NCBI GenBank assembly: GCA_945910005.1
Contig: OX246747.1
Location: 6,692,274 to 6,756,273, forward strand
DNA: 64,000 bases
Direction: 5' to 3'
From: Isoperla grammatica
Lineage: Eukaryota > Arthropoda > Insecta > Plecoptera > Perlodidae
Positions 45,853 to 56,557 of this stretch are shown one piece after another. The notes under the pieces were generated by a model. That model was not told the origin of the DNA. It ran no database searches and saw only the letters and a program-made list of their open reading frames with translations. Made by a program: the position numbers and the translations under genes. Within the stretch, counting starts at the first letter, position 1. Every line of letters begins with the position of its first letter.

Positions 45853-46994
45853 CACAACTTCCTCATCAACTCAATATCTTGCATATGCATGTGGTAATTG
45901 ATTGAAGCTAGTTAGGTTTTACATCAATTAAAAATTATTCACACATCCTCGTCTTATCATCGTATGTAGTTTACTCCTGACGTTTGGTACGAGTAAGTTA
46001 ATAGGTCCTTGGTTCGATGCGTGGTTCGACCGTGACCCGAGGTTTCACTCTTAGTCTTTGTGTAACTTTATTGAGAAAAGCTCCTTGGTTAGAGAAATTG
46101 TTTTAGTACGTAGTCTCCTTTGCAGTGAGTTGCAATGTTCAGGGAAGAGCTCTTTATACTCAATGTTAAATTATTTAAGGTCTTATGCCACGCACATGAG
46201 GCTGTGAGTTTCATAAAACAAGAACTGAACAATCTTAATTACAACTACGAGTTTACACTCCCTCGTAGAAAAAAAACTATGGGTTAGTGCCTCCAACCTT
46301 GCGCATGTAGCTATTGAATTGAAAAGGCTATTTTTTAGCTTGTAGTCTAGCAGAGGAAGGAAATTAAAAAACTGTTTATAACTTCACCGTATCGTTTTAT
46401 TTTACGGGGTCATTCACTGTCACCCTTATTGGTCTACTCAATCTAATCTTCGAACGTAGTTTACTCCCGACGTTTTAGATCGTTGGTACGCGTAAGTAAA
46501 TAAATACCTCTTTGGTTTTAGACTCTCTCTCTATGTACACGCAGACCATTCCTGGCGTAATGTTAATGTTGAAAAAGGGAGAGAGAGAAAATGTCAATGC
46601 ATGTTTATAACTAGTCCTTGGTTTGACCCCTGTCTTGGAATGTTATATAGAAATAACACAATACAAATGAAGGTTCTTGGTTTGAGCGTTCTCTATTATG
46701 TGTATAGTACGTAGTCTACTCCATTTGTAATGATTAGAGCTCTATGTTATTTGTTTCCAACGTTAAATTATTTGACGCCTTATAAGCCATGCATATTAAG
46801 ATGTGAACCGAGTAAAACAGGAAGCTTTATGTGATATGCAACCACAAATGCATCCGTCAGTGATATGCAACATTCTAATGCAGCAAGTTTCGTTGCATTT
46901 TTTACCTTCATTAAATTTTATCTTAGTTAACTTGTGGTAAATTATAAGGAGGGTATTGTAATTAATTATTTTTAACCAAGGGAAATTGTACTTG

Positions 46995-47029
46995 TATATA
47001 AGTTTTCTCACAAGTAAATAGAAATCAGT
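46995..47029 (+). promoter_or_regulatory. Arthropod-style core promoter (TATA plus initiator)
   Basis: TATATAAG at 46995 and TCAGT at 47025-47029 are spaced so that the initiator A (47027) is 32 bp from the first T of the TATA box, typical for RNA polymerase II promoters of arthropods. The first downstream ATG in a long frame is 47072. Confidence 0.6.
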
Positions 47030-47071
47030 ACTGAAGGTGCATCTACACTGGAATAAGAGTAAGCTTGCACT

Positions 47072-47548
47072 ATGTGTTTCAGTAAAGTTATAGAGTTAAG
47101 AGAAGGGGGTGTACTACCTCATGTTGATTTCTTTGACAATGGATTAGCGTTAGAAGAATTGGATCCAGATCCAGACATGGATTTAGCAGTCATTGAAGTG
47201 AACGTGGACACAATGAGGCGTTTACGTTTTCCAGAATTTGTCAACATGTATATGGACGAAATGTTCTTCTTTGCGTTTTACGAGAGTAACTGCGTATTGA
47301 TGGAATACATAGAGTACGACAGTGCTATCAATCTTTGCGAAGAATGTGGACTTGACTTTAGAGATGAAAAATGTATATCTTATGTGTATTGTATGACAAG
47401 TATACGAAGTTTGGACGAGCTTGAAATCACCGCATTTTTGATGGACGAGAATAATTGGTGTTTCAACTGCAAGGAAGCACTTTGGAAAATACAGGACTCA
47501 AACGAGTGTTGTCATGTGAATGATTTCGATGTTTGTGATTTTGAGTAG
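47072..47548 (+). CDS. Single-exon acidic Cys-rich protein, 158 residues (unrecognised)
   Basis: The ATG is 45 bp after the predicted start site and the frame ends at TAG 47546-47548. The protein is acidic, with Asp-Pro repeats near residue 31 (DPDPDMD) and an aromatic stretch (FFFAFYE) around 65. Two cysteine groups, C89-X2-C92...C101...C107 and C130-X2-C133...C146-C147, look like zinc-binding or disulfide clusters. There is no signal peptide or membrane span, so a cytosolic or nuclear location is likely. Codon choice looks like a real gene, and the frame is much longer than chance in this AT-rich area. The region around it is a series of degenerate direct repeats, so it may be one survivor of a small gene array. 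No family was recognised. Confidence 0.6.
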   Translation: MCFSKVIELREGGVLPHVDFFDNGLALEELDPDPDMDLAVIEVNVDTMRRLRFPEFVNMYMDEMFFFAFYESNCVLMEYIEYDSAINLCEECGLDFRDEKCISYVYCMTSIRSLDELEITAFLMDENNWCFNCKEALWKIQDSNECCHVNDFDVCDFE

Positions 47549-48209
47549 ACTATATCTAAATGTAAGTAATAGTAGTAGTAATGAAAAGTATAAATATTGT
47601 GTTGAAAAAATTGATGTTTGATTTATTAATATAAAGAAAATATATTTGGACATTTTGTTATCATTAACCTCTATTATTGCCCAACATCCAATGTACAACT
47701 CTTTGAATGTTAATAGCAACAGAGAGAGAAGAGACATTTTTTTATACCTAATAGGTCCTTAGATTGAGCTCTATTGATTTAGTACAGAGTCTAGTTGAGA
47801 AGGAGAATGCTTTCAATGTTAAATATTTTGAAAACCTTAAAGAGCGTATATGCCATACATCATGTAACAGGAAGCTTTTAACGTGATATGCAACCCCAAG
47901 TGATAGCGAGCACGCTTCCCGAGACAACTTTTGGCATATAGTCACATTGTTGAACGACACGACACGACACGAGTATGCATTGAACATAAAACACACTCAA
48001 AACACTATTAATTTTCACCAAGGAGTTTACCATACATCGTATAAAACATGATATAGGAATTTGACCTTATCGTTTTCACCTGAACGATTTATTTAATAAT
48101 AATCCACTTCCTTACGCTGTTATTAACGTGAATCTGATTAATCTGATTATCCATTCCGGTAAGATAGTCCAAAATAACACAGGCTGGCGCGTTATGTCCT
48201 GTACGGTTG
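47549..48209. other. No further gene seen
   Basis: AT-rich sequence 3' of the 158-residue gene. No canonical AATAAA follows closely, though AT-rich variants such as AATATAAAG (near 47628) are present. CGACACGACACGAC at 47956 resembles a piece of the 42-bp satellite. Confidence 0.45.
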
Positions 48210-50305
48210 TATTTAATCATGGAACGTTCAAAAAACAAAAACACATCTCATCCATTTTGGTTCAAATCTCCACGAATCCAAGACAAGTTCTAGTTTCCTA
48301 TCACAACTGCCATTTTGTGTAATAAACATTCCAATCGAACAATTTCCATAAATTTTGCTTTATCTACACCTAACATACTCAATTCGTGAATTCTGATTGA
48401 AATCTTGACGAATGCAAGCTAATTTATTGTTTCCCAACGGAACGCGCCAACTTGTCAGTTCTTATCGAAATCTTACAAGAACGTCAAATTGTGCTTGTTG
48501 GAGCCTGAATCGCACAAAAACGATCATTTTATGCATTTTAGTTGGAATCTGCACAAATACCCACATCATTCTAAGTTTCAATATCTTGTTTCACAACAAA
48601 ACGTGGCAACGACGTGTTAAGTTTTTATCGAAATCTTACAAAAACATCAAACTGTGCTTATTGGAGCCTAAAACGTTCAAAAACACACATTTCATACACT
48701 TTGGTACAAATCTCCACAAATCCAAGCCAAGTTCTAGTTTCCTATCAAAACTACCAATTTGTGTAATAAACATTCCAATCGAACAATTTCTATAAATTTT
48801 GCTTATATCTACACCTAACATACTCAATTCGTGAATTCTGATTGAAATCTTGACGAATGCAAGCTTATTTTTTGTTTTCCAATTCTTATCGAAATTTTAC
48901 AAGAACGTCAAATTGTGCTTGTTGGAGCCTGAATCGCACAAAAACGGAAATTTCATTCATTTTGGTTGGAATCTGCACAAATACCCACATCATTCTAAGT
49001 TTCAAAATCTTGTTTCACAACAAAACGTGGCAACTTGTTCAGTTTTTATCGCAATCTTGGGCTATTGGAGCCTAAAACGTTCAAAAACACACATTTCATA
49101 CACTTTGGTACAAATCTCCACGAATCCAAGCCAAATTCTAGTTTCCTATCAAAACTACCAATTTGTGTAATATACATTATAATTGAACCATTTCTATAAA
49201 TGTTCCTTATATCTATGCATAAATAGTCCAAAATTACTCAATTCGTGTATTTTGATTGAAATCTTGACGAACGCAAGCTTATTTTTTGTTTTCCAACGGA
49301 ACGTGCCAACTTGTCAGTTCTTATCGAAATCTTACAAAAACGTCAAATTATGCTTGTTGGAGCCTGAATCACTCAAAAACGATAATTTCATGCATTTTGG
49401 TTGCGATCTCCCCGAATACCAGCAATATTCTAAGTTCCATTTTATTGTTTACGAACAGAACGTGACAACTTGTTTAGTTTTTTATCGAAATATTACAAAA
49501 ACAGCAAATTGTGCTTGTTGGAGCCTGAATCGCACAAAAACGGAAATTTCATGCATTTTTGTACAAATCTCCACGAATCCAAGTAAAATTCTACTTTCCT
49601 ATCAAAACTGCCACTTAGTGTAATATCAATTAGATTACCGAGTGAGGGAAAATGTTTCGTTGCCGTGTTAAAATATCCGCGCGAGTTTTGTCAAAAAATG
49701 TCCAAGTCTCACCACTAGTTCGAACTCTCACAGCAAGGAGCGCTAGCTTAGCACGTTTGAACTTCGTTGCCGTCTGGCGGGATCTTACCTCACTCATGCA
49801 GTAATCTTTGGTAATATACATTGAAATCGAACCATTTCTATAAATTTTGCTTATAACTATACCCAAATAAACCAAAATTACTCAATTCATATATTTTGAT
49901 TGAAATCTTGACGAATGCAAGCTAATTTCTTGTTTTTCAACGGAATGTGGAACTTGTTCAGTTTCTAACGAAATCTTACAAAATCCATATCATATTTATC
50001 ATATTTATTTGTCATATTTTGCTTATTGGAGCCTGAATCGCTAAAAACGATCATTTCTTGCAATTTGGTTGGAATCTCCACCAATACCAGTACAATTCTA
50101 AGTTTCATTTTTGTTTGTTTCCCAACAGAATGTGGCAATTTGTTCAGTTTTTATCGAAATCTTAAAAAAACATCACATTGTGCTTATTCGAGCATGAAAA
50201 CGCTCAAAAAACACACATTTCATGCATGTTGATACAAATCTCCACGAACCCAAGCCAAATTGTAGTTTCCTATCAAAACTGCCACTTTGTGTAAAATACA
50301 TTGAA
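48210..50305 (+). repeat. Composite degenerate tandem repeat, period about 450 bp
   Basis: The string TTCTAGTTTCCTATC or a variant recurs at about 48282, 48732, 49136, 49587 and 50261. Each unit contains two or three related sub-repeats built on TTATCGAAATCTTACAA, TGTGCTTGTTGGAGCCTGAA and ATTTCATGCATTTTGGTT. The gap before the last copy is longer partly because of the insertion at 49627-49811. Open frames in it are short and shared between sub-repeats, so they are not genes. Confidence 0.85.
49627..49811. mobile_element. MITE, 185 bp, inside the composite repeat
   Basis: TAATAT is duplicated at both edges (49621-49626, 49812-49817). The ends TAGATTACCGAGTGAGG and CCTCACTCATGCAGTAATCT are imperfect inverted repeats. 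Other copies of the host repeat lack it, showing the empty site (GTGTAATATACATTG). Confidence 0.8.
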
Positions 50306-50492
50306 ATCGAACCACTCCGCCGCCCCCCGCCCGGTACCATGAGGCTCTTGACTGGCCACTGTGTGACCTTGAACCGAGTCCCCAACCAGTGAGCGGTGAG
50401 CGGAGTCATCTTGGATTACATTATGTTATCAATGTCAGAAAGTGTAATAGCTATAGCAATTACAAAAATGTTTGCAATGCGCCTTCTTGAGT

Positions 50493-50692
50493 NNNNNNNN
50501 NNNNNNNNNNNNNNNNNNNNNNNNNNNNNNNNNNNNNNNNNNNNNNNNNNNNNNNNNNNNNNNNNNNNNNNNNNNNNNNNNNNNNNNNNNNNNNNNNNNN
50601 NNNNNNNNNNNNNNNNNNNNNNNNNNNNNNNNNNNNNNNNNNNNNNNNNNNNNNNNNNNNNNNNNNNNNNNNNNNNNNNNNNNNNNNNNNNN
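50493..50692. other. Assembly gap (200 N)
   Basis: Run of exactly 200 N, probably a placeholder of unknown true length. It hides the 5' part of a SINE-like copy and the junction with the composite repeat. Confidence 1.
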
Positions 50693-50822
50693 CCTCACGC
50701 TCCATCCAACTTGCCCCTTTCCTCCAAACAGCCCCATATTTCATCTTCATATATCACCCACTCATTGTCTCGATTAGCCTCGTTGCACAAATATGAGACG
50801 TTAAGCCCAAATATCAATCAAT
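50693..50822 (+). mobile_element. SINE-like element copy 1 (5' part in the gap)
   Basis: It matches the 3' portion of four other copies here: a C-rich body (CCCCTTTCCTCCAAACAGCC) and the tail TATGAGACGTTAAGCCCAAATATCAATCAAT. It lies in the outer hAT pseudogene. Confidence 0.85.
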
Positions 50823-50929
50823 GATGTGTTGGTTTTACAATTAACTACAACATATCTTAAAATAAGAGCCATATGGTCAACATGGCTTATATCAGTAGTT
50901 GAGTCAGCTATCAACGTGTAGAACTTAGC
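50823..50929 (-). pseudogene. Outer hAT (ZMYM1-like) transposase, central fragment
   Basis: The minus strand encodes FYTLIADSTTDISHVDHMALILRYV, written here only as the core FYTLIADSTTDIS, the conserved start of the central catalytic region of ZMYM1-like hAT transposases. It continues, across the 50930-53238 insertion, the fragment that ends at 53239. The 8-bp AACTTAGC is present on both sides. Further C-terminal sequence is lost at the SINE copy and gap. Confidence 0.75.
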
Positions 50930-51539
50930 AGGCCCGGCTTAAGGGAAAAATCTCGTGTACGCGGGAAATGAAAATGCCGCCTATAATATGATACATTTCC
51001 TCTGAAATAGCATGTTGATAATCACCTATTTTAAAGATGAGATAAAAAAAACTTCAAAAGGCTTTTGGATTATTTTGCTAAGAAAACCTGCTCGGGGATA
51101 ATTCATGCCCTATTTGTGAGGAATAACTAGATAGAATGAACAGGGGAATTTTTAGCGGACTCATCCCTAGCATCCACCCTAACGACTGTAGAAAACATTG
51201 GCAAAACTTGAATATAATTCCCAGTGGTGGGTATTGAACCAGCGATCTCCTGAACCAGACTCTCGCGCGTTACACATTTATGTATGAAAAATTTAGTGCG
51301 AAGGAAGGAGGTAAATTAAATGAGTAATTCCAGCTTATGTTGTTAGTATGTTTTATTTTATTAAAAACAATTATTTTTATTTAAATTAACTTATGTGAAA
51401 TGAGTAATTATCAATGTAAGCTTAAGAGTATAAGGCACCCAACTCAAACGATTGACAACTATGCACGTACAACTAATTATGTGTCATCAGGAAGTTATTT
51501 TATGAACAGCTTGAAGGAGTTGGTCTGCTTAAGTCTACC

Positions 51540-53090
51540 TTTTTTACCTGTATGTGAGCAAAGTCATCGATAACACGATTGAGATCAAGCTTGGAGCTAA
51601 AAATGTTTTCGATTTAGAGTAAAGCAAGACCGCTCAACCTATCTTGTGACATGCTTGACCTCAAATATGGTTAATAAGCCTCAACTTGGAAAAGCTTCTT
51701 TCCGCTGAAGAAATTGTGGTATGGTCAATAGAATTCGTAGCGCTTCCCAAGCATTTGGAAAATTGTCTACAAGGCTGTATCGGTGGATGTATTGGAGTAC
51801 TTCCTTTGGGTGTTTTGTGCTTTTGGGACAAATATCTCTCAGACTTTGTAGTTCGTTGGAAAGCTCCACAGCATGAATATCACTTGATCCATCTGCAGCT
51901 GAAAGTTGTAGTTGGAGATCTTTACAGTGATTAATAAGATCTTGAGCTGCTGGTAGATGCTGTATGTCAAACAACTATCCCTGCCCAGGGACTGCTACCT
52001 TATCGTGGTGGGCAGGTTTGCGTGCTTAAATGATTCCTGGAGCTATGCCGGCGGAAGCGTATGCTTCTGGTAGGGCCACCCTAGCCGGACTGGTCGAGGA
52101 GGAGAAGTCAGACGAAGTGCAGTCCACACTCCAATCCCCTTTCCTCCCCCTTCCCCTTTCCACCCCGCCCTCCTATTGGCCCCTTTCCTCCAAACAGCCC
52201 CCTATTTCATCTTCATATATCACCCACTCATTGTCTCGATTAGCCTCGTTGCAAAAATATGAGACGTTAAGCCCAAATAATCAAACAAATATCTCCACAG
52301 TATCGTGTGTTCTTCCATCAACTGAAAACGCTCATTTACTGACACAATGGCAGTATCAACGAGTGGCAAAAAGAAAGTACTTCTGAAACGAACTTCGGGG
52401 TCAGTAGGAGTTTCGTCAGTGTGCTCATAATCGAACATGCGCTTTTTGAGTTTTGTTCGATTAGTCTTCAGTTTGAATTCCGGATTTATGCCAACTTGTT
52501 CTGCCAATTCCTTAGTAACTATTTGAGCGTAAGCTATCCCAGTATCACGAAAATTAGACAAAAATGTTTTAATTTCCGTAAGCTGAGAGAGTGCTTCAGG
52601 AATTTCAGCAATTGACGACTGCATGAGCTTACTTGCAACGTTGATTCCAAATAAAATATCATACCATATACAACTAAACTCAACAGAAATTCCCACTTAG
52701 AAATGCACTTCATGAGATTTCTTGCTTCTAATCTGGCATCTTCTTCCAGTACCTTATCACTACCAAAGTCGATGAGAGCATCGCAAAGTACTCCTATCTC
52801 ATATCAAAACACCTTCACGGTTTCGATTTTTTCCTATCCCATCGTGTAGTAGATTGATGGTTTAACTGTCAGTGCTCCTCCATTGTTGCGCAGCCGAATT
52901 TTGAATTTCTCCCAATGATTTACAGACGAAGAAAACAGGACATAAACCCTTTGCATAACTCCAAAGAGAGACACCGTAAGAGATAAACCGACAGTCTCCA
53001 AGCCTCCAAGGTGTATATAAGGGATGTTGTACAATACAACTTGTAATAAGTTATTGTCACGCTCTTTGCTAAAACCCGTCATGAAAAATG
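51540..53090 (-). pseudogene. hAT transposase C-terminal half (inner element), broken
   Basis: In order on the minus strand: SLFGVMQRVYVLFSSSVNHW near 52960 (middle domain), EARNLMKCISKWEF near 52720, CIWYDILFGINVASKLMQ near 52650, the EVRFRSTFFLPLVDTA block near 52380, then after the SINE an ILLTIP block near 51740 and the dimerization-domain signature SSAERSFSKLRLINHI near 51690, followed in another frame by MSQDRLSGLALL. Stops and frameshifts interrupt it, and the SINE splits it. The N-terminal zinc finger and first catalytic region are absent. Cut-and-paste activity is therefore impossible from this copy. Confidence 0.8.
51981..52280 (+). mobile_element. SINE-like element copy 2
   Basis: The body starts CTGCCCAGGGACTGCTACC, followed by ATGCCGGCGGAAGCGTATGC and the C-rich region, and ends with the TATGAGACGTTAAGCCCAAAT tail. 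The flanks TCAAACAACTATCC (51967) and TCAAACAAATATCT (52281) are a 12-14 bp imperfect target duplication, as left by LINE-type target-primed integration. It interrupts the inner hAT transposase. Confidence 0.85.
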
Positions 53091-53238
53091 TGTTATTACC
53101 TTGTAACTTTAAAATGTTCTATTCAATCCTTGTCTTCAATTATTTTTCAAATAGGCGTCACTTCTCCGAAGTGCCGCCTATGCAATTGTGCCGCCCTACG
53201 CGGTCGCGTACGTCGCTTACGCCTTGAGCCGGCCCTGG

Positions 53239-54462
53239 AACTTAGCTTCTTTGCATTCTGTTAATATATGTTTCCTGGTTTCGTTTGTAATGTGGCTGAT
53301 CAACTCCTCCGTGATTGTTTTGCTTGTGTATTTTATACGATGTTCGCGCTAAGGTGGGATCGGAGGGTTTCGTTGTGACGCGATAACAATTTAACAATAG
53401 GCAAATAAATGCCACAGTTATCGGAGTCAAGATTTTCACGGTTGCCTCTAAATGGTAGCCCCAAACAACCTAATGTTTTTACAATGTCATAGAGCATATT
53501 CAAAACTACGCGCCACCTTTTAGCTTCTTCAGAAATTATTTGTAAGTCGAAACAGTCACGCACACTTCTATTTGCTTCTATTTGCCACAAATGTTCCCAT
53601 CGCGGAACTTGACATGTAATGGATCTTGCTACTGGCATAAAGTCCTATGGATTTTGCGAAGTTCTTCCAATCTGAATAACCCTTTACCCAACTAGAACTT
53701 TGTGCCTCTTTTGAACCAAACAGCCAACAGTAATGGCAATATGCACAATTGTCTCGCAATGAATAAGCTAGCCACTTAATAGGTATTTTTTCCTTTATGG
53801 AATTTATTTTGAAATAGTATGCGGACGAAAAACTACGATTGCCGTCGTCTTTGGGGTTAAATTTGGCATGTCACTTTCAAGAGGTTGAGAAGGACCTTTA
53901 ACAAGAAGAATTTCAAGCTGATCAGTGGAAATAACTGATCCATTTAACAGCTTTATCGGTAGGGAAATTTTGCTCAAACATCCCAGATTGGTGTGCATTA
54001 TCGTTTAATTGCGTGCAGGAAATATGGTTTTGATTTAACGCAAAATCTACACTTTCACTTACGCTAGGTTTGTGTGATTCCACTTGAACTTCTACACACA
54101 CTGTATCGTCATCATTAGGGGAAATGAGCTTTTCGCTGTTTAGAACGTCACTGTTTAGCACGGTAGGAGTGTTAGTAAAAGGTTCGAGGTTTTCTGTTAA
54201 GAGTTGTATAAAGCGAAGCACTTGTTTGATTTTCAATTTCCAAAGTGGGTGTAATTTCACTCGAATTTTCGACGTGTTTTAATTTATGTTCAGCGCCAAT
54301 TGACACACGCGAATTATTGTCAACACAAAAACCTAATTTTCTTTGTTTAGGGTCGTTGCTGGCAGTTACAAGAAGTTCGCGCTCTTCATCTTTTCGCTTA
54401 TTTTATCGCTTATCTTATCTTTTCTTATGCTTGTATTTTGTCTGTTCACTCATTTTTGAAAC
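53239..54462 (-). pseudogene. Outer hAT (ZMYM1-like) transposase, N-terminal half
   Basis: The minus strand starts near 54462 with MSEQTKYKHKK and a basic stretch, typical of ZMYM1-like hAT proteins. A TTF-type zinc-finger segment follows near 53740 (CAYCHYCWLFG, then DWKNFAKSIGLY), then a GLPFRGNRENLDSDNCG block near 53450, and TITEELISHITNETRKHIL leading to the insertion at 53239. Several frameshifts are present, so pieces lie in different frames. The protein would have been a DNA-binding transposase. The remainder continues at 50929 after the inner hAT. No terminal inverted repeat for this outer copy was identified. Confidence 0.75.
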
Positions 54463-54917
54463 GTATATAACCACGCTCACATTTTACTTTCGTTTTAATT
54501 AAATTAAAATAACACAGTTGACACACGAACTAAGTTGCACTAGACTGTTTCACCCTGGACAAAAACCGACTGACTGAGGAGAGAAGAGGTTGGGTGTTTC
54601 AAAGCAAGTAATTGTCATTTTACTATAGACATATGGACAGTTGGGTTGTAAATATCAACCCTCATATTTGCCAAATATTTCCAGGTTTTCCTATACATTT
54701 ATTTTAGCGAGTTGGAACGTGACTCAAAGTAAAGCGGCAGGATTAAAGTTCCATTGTTAAACTTTGGGGTTGTTTCCGCCGCTGTGTACCGTAAAACACG
54801 CGGGCGGAGGCTTTATTGAGCCCTATAAACGGAATCATTCTTTTTGAAACGTCCTTTTTGAAATATAATTTTATTGGTAGTAGTTGCTATAATGGGCTTC
54901 GACAATGCCTATGGTGA
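54463..54917. other. No gene recognised
   Basis: Presumably the 5' flank of the outer hAT and the junction with the GC-rich Copia-derived region. No terminal repeat was identified by eye. Confidence 0.4.
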
Positions 54918-55189
54918 ATGGACCTCAGCTCGTGTGTTTGGGCAGGGGGCCTGGAGTGGCCGGGGCCCGGTCAGCATACGCTGACCGAGCTGACCATTAA
55001 ATCCGCTACTGGTGGTTGGGTCACTGCTGGTTGTCACCTTGCAGTGCCTGCAGCACGCAGGGCCGCAGGGTGGCTTGTCTCTCTTGCCTCGCTCCGACCG
55101 CCTTGGACCCGGTTCCTCTCCTCCTCGGTGTGGACCCTCAGGCTGGGGGCCCGCTCCCTGGACACGGGCGCCGTCCTCCCCTCCCCCCT

Positions 55190-56310
55190 CTCCTGCACCT
55201 TGGCGTCGGCCAACATCGTCGCTGTCCTCTCCGGCACCTTGACGTCGGCCAGCGTCGTCGCTGTCCTCTCCGTCACCTTGGCGTCAGCCAGCGTCGTCGC
55301 TGTCCTCTCCTGCACCTTGTTATCGGCCAGCATCGTCGCTGTCCTCTTCTGCACCTTGGCGCCGGCCTGCATCGTCGCTGTCCTCTCCTGCACCTTGGCG
55401 CCGGCCAGCATCGTCGCTGTCCTCTCCTGCACCTTGTCGTCGGCCAGCGTCGTCGCTGTCCTCTCCGTCACCTTGGCGTCCGCCAGCATCGTCGCTGTCC
55501 TCTCCTGCACCTTGTCGTCGGCCAGTATAGTCGCTGTCCTCTCCTGCAGGCGTCCGCCAGCATCGTCGCTGTCCTCTTCTGCACCTTGGCGCCGGCCAGT
55601 ATAGTCGCTGTTCTCTCCTGCAGGCGTCCGCCAGCATCGTCGCTGTCCTCTCCTGCAGGCGTCCGCCAGCATCGTCGCTGTCCTCTCCTGCACCTTGTCA
55701 TCGGCCAGCATCGTCGCTGTCCTCTTCTGCACCTTGGCGCCGGCCAGCGTCGTCGCTGTCCTCTCCTGCAGGCGTCCGCCAGCATCGTCGCTGTCCTCTT
55801 CTGCACCTTGGCGCCGGCCACCGTCGTCGCTGTCCTCTCCTGCAGGCGTCCGCCAGCATCGTCGCTGTCCTCTCCTGCACCTTGTCATCGGCCAGCATCG
55901 TCGGTGTCCTCTCCTGCAGGCGTCCGCCAGCATCGTCGCTGTCCTCTTCTGCACCTTGGCGCCGGCCAGTGTCGTCGCTGTCCTCTCCTGCAGGCGTCCG
56001 CCAGCATCGTCGCTGTCCTCTTCTGCACCTTGGCGCCGGCCAGCGTCGTCGCTGTCCTCTCCTGCAGGCGTCCGCCAGCATCGTCGCTGTCCTCTTCTGC
56101 ACCTTGGCGCCGGCCAGCGTCGTCGCTGTCCTCTCCTGCAGGCGTCCGCCAGCATCGTCGCTGTCCTCTTCTGCACCTTGGCGCCGGCCACCGTCGTCGC
56201 TGTCCTCTCCTGCAGGCGTCCGCCAGCATCGTCGCTGTCCTCTTCTGCACCTTGGCGCCGGCCACCGTCGTCGCTGTCCTCTCCTACAGGCGTCCACCAG
56301 CAACGTCGCT
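55190..56310 (+). repeat. GC-rich minisatellite (39-bp and 35-bp units) inside Copia sequence
   Basis: Alternating units CACCTTGGCGCCGGCCAGCG plus TCGTCGCTGTCCTCTCCTG (39 bp) and GCGTCCGCCAGCATCGTCGC plus TGTCCTCTCCTGCAG (35 bp). The first third uses mainly 39-bp units and the later part alternates, giving a 74-bp period. Long frames on both strands are open through it because the units lack stops. On the minus strand it is fused in frame to a Copia integrase fragment. Confidence 0.95.
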
Positions 56311-56557
56311 GTCCTCTCTGCATCTCCTTCGGGATCCTCCTCCAGGCCTGGCAACCGAACACCCTGAAATGCTTCAGGTCGCTCTTCTGCAGCTCCCTCC
56401 CGGTCCACCTCTCCAGGAGGGTGTAGAAACCAAGCGCCCTCGACAGGCACTTGTTCCTGACGTGGCAGCCGGTCTTGTCGCCCTTCGCCCATAAGTATAG
56501 GGGAATCCTGCCTTGGATGAGCATGCACCTGGTCGTGTCGCATAGCGTCAAGTTCAT
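56311..56557 (-). pseudogene. Ty1/Copia integrase C-terminal fragment
   Basis: The minus strand from 56557 shows the integrase landmarks TTRCMLIQGRIPLYLWA, then LERWTGRELQKSDLKHFRVF and GCQAWRRIPKE, which are characteristic of Copia integrases after the catalytic glutamate. Downstream sequence is replaced by the minisatellite, and upstream sequence is displaced by SINE copy 3. Non-functional. Confidence 0.8.

Larger units (their letters stand above)
44514..46020 (+). repeat. Dispersed B-box-like motif family
   Basis: AGGTCCTTGGTTCGATTCC or close variants occur at 44514, 45224, 45394 and 46002, with weaker ones near 46611, 46671 and 47752. They are often preceded by TAGTACGTAGTCTACTCC-like sequence. 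The GGTTCGATTCC core fits a pol III B box, so these may be degenerate copies of a tRNA-derived repeat. Confidence 0.5.
46758..47905 (+). repeat. Direct repeats of about 90 bp flanking the 158-residue gene
   Basis: 46758-46850 and 47815-47905 share the pattern GTTAAATATTT..GCC.T..CA followed by AACAGGAAGCTTT, TGATATGCAACC and AAGTG. Shorter matches to the same sequence start near 45262, 45535 and 46161. The gene lies between the two best copies. Confidence 0.55.
50930..53238 (-). mobile_element. Inner hAT element inserted in another hAT, itself carrying a SINE
   Basis: An exact 8-bp target duplication AACTTAGC (50922-50929, 53239-53246), the size made by hAT transposases, flanks inverted ends AGGCCCGGCTTAAGG and, complemented, CAGGGCCGGCTCAAGG. 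It encodes only the second half of a ZMYM1-like transposase on the minus strand. Without the SINE (51981-52280) it is about 2.0 kb, so it looks like an internally deleted hAT copy that moved with enzyme from elsewhere. Confidence 0.85.

Noticed and set aside
50396..50824. Frames crossing the run of N
   Set aside because: They are artefacts of the gap; most residues are unknown.
55012..56494. Plus-strand frames of up to 492 codons
   Set aside because: They are antisense readings of a GC-rich minisatellite and Copia remnants.
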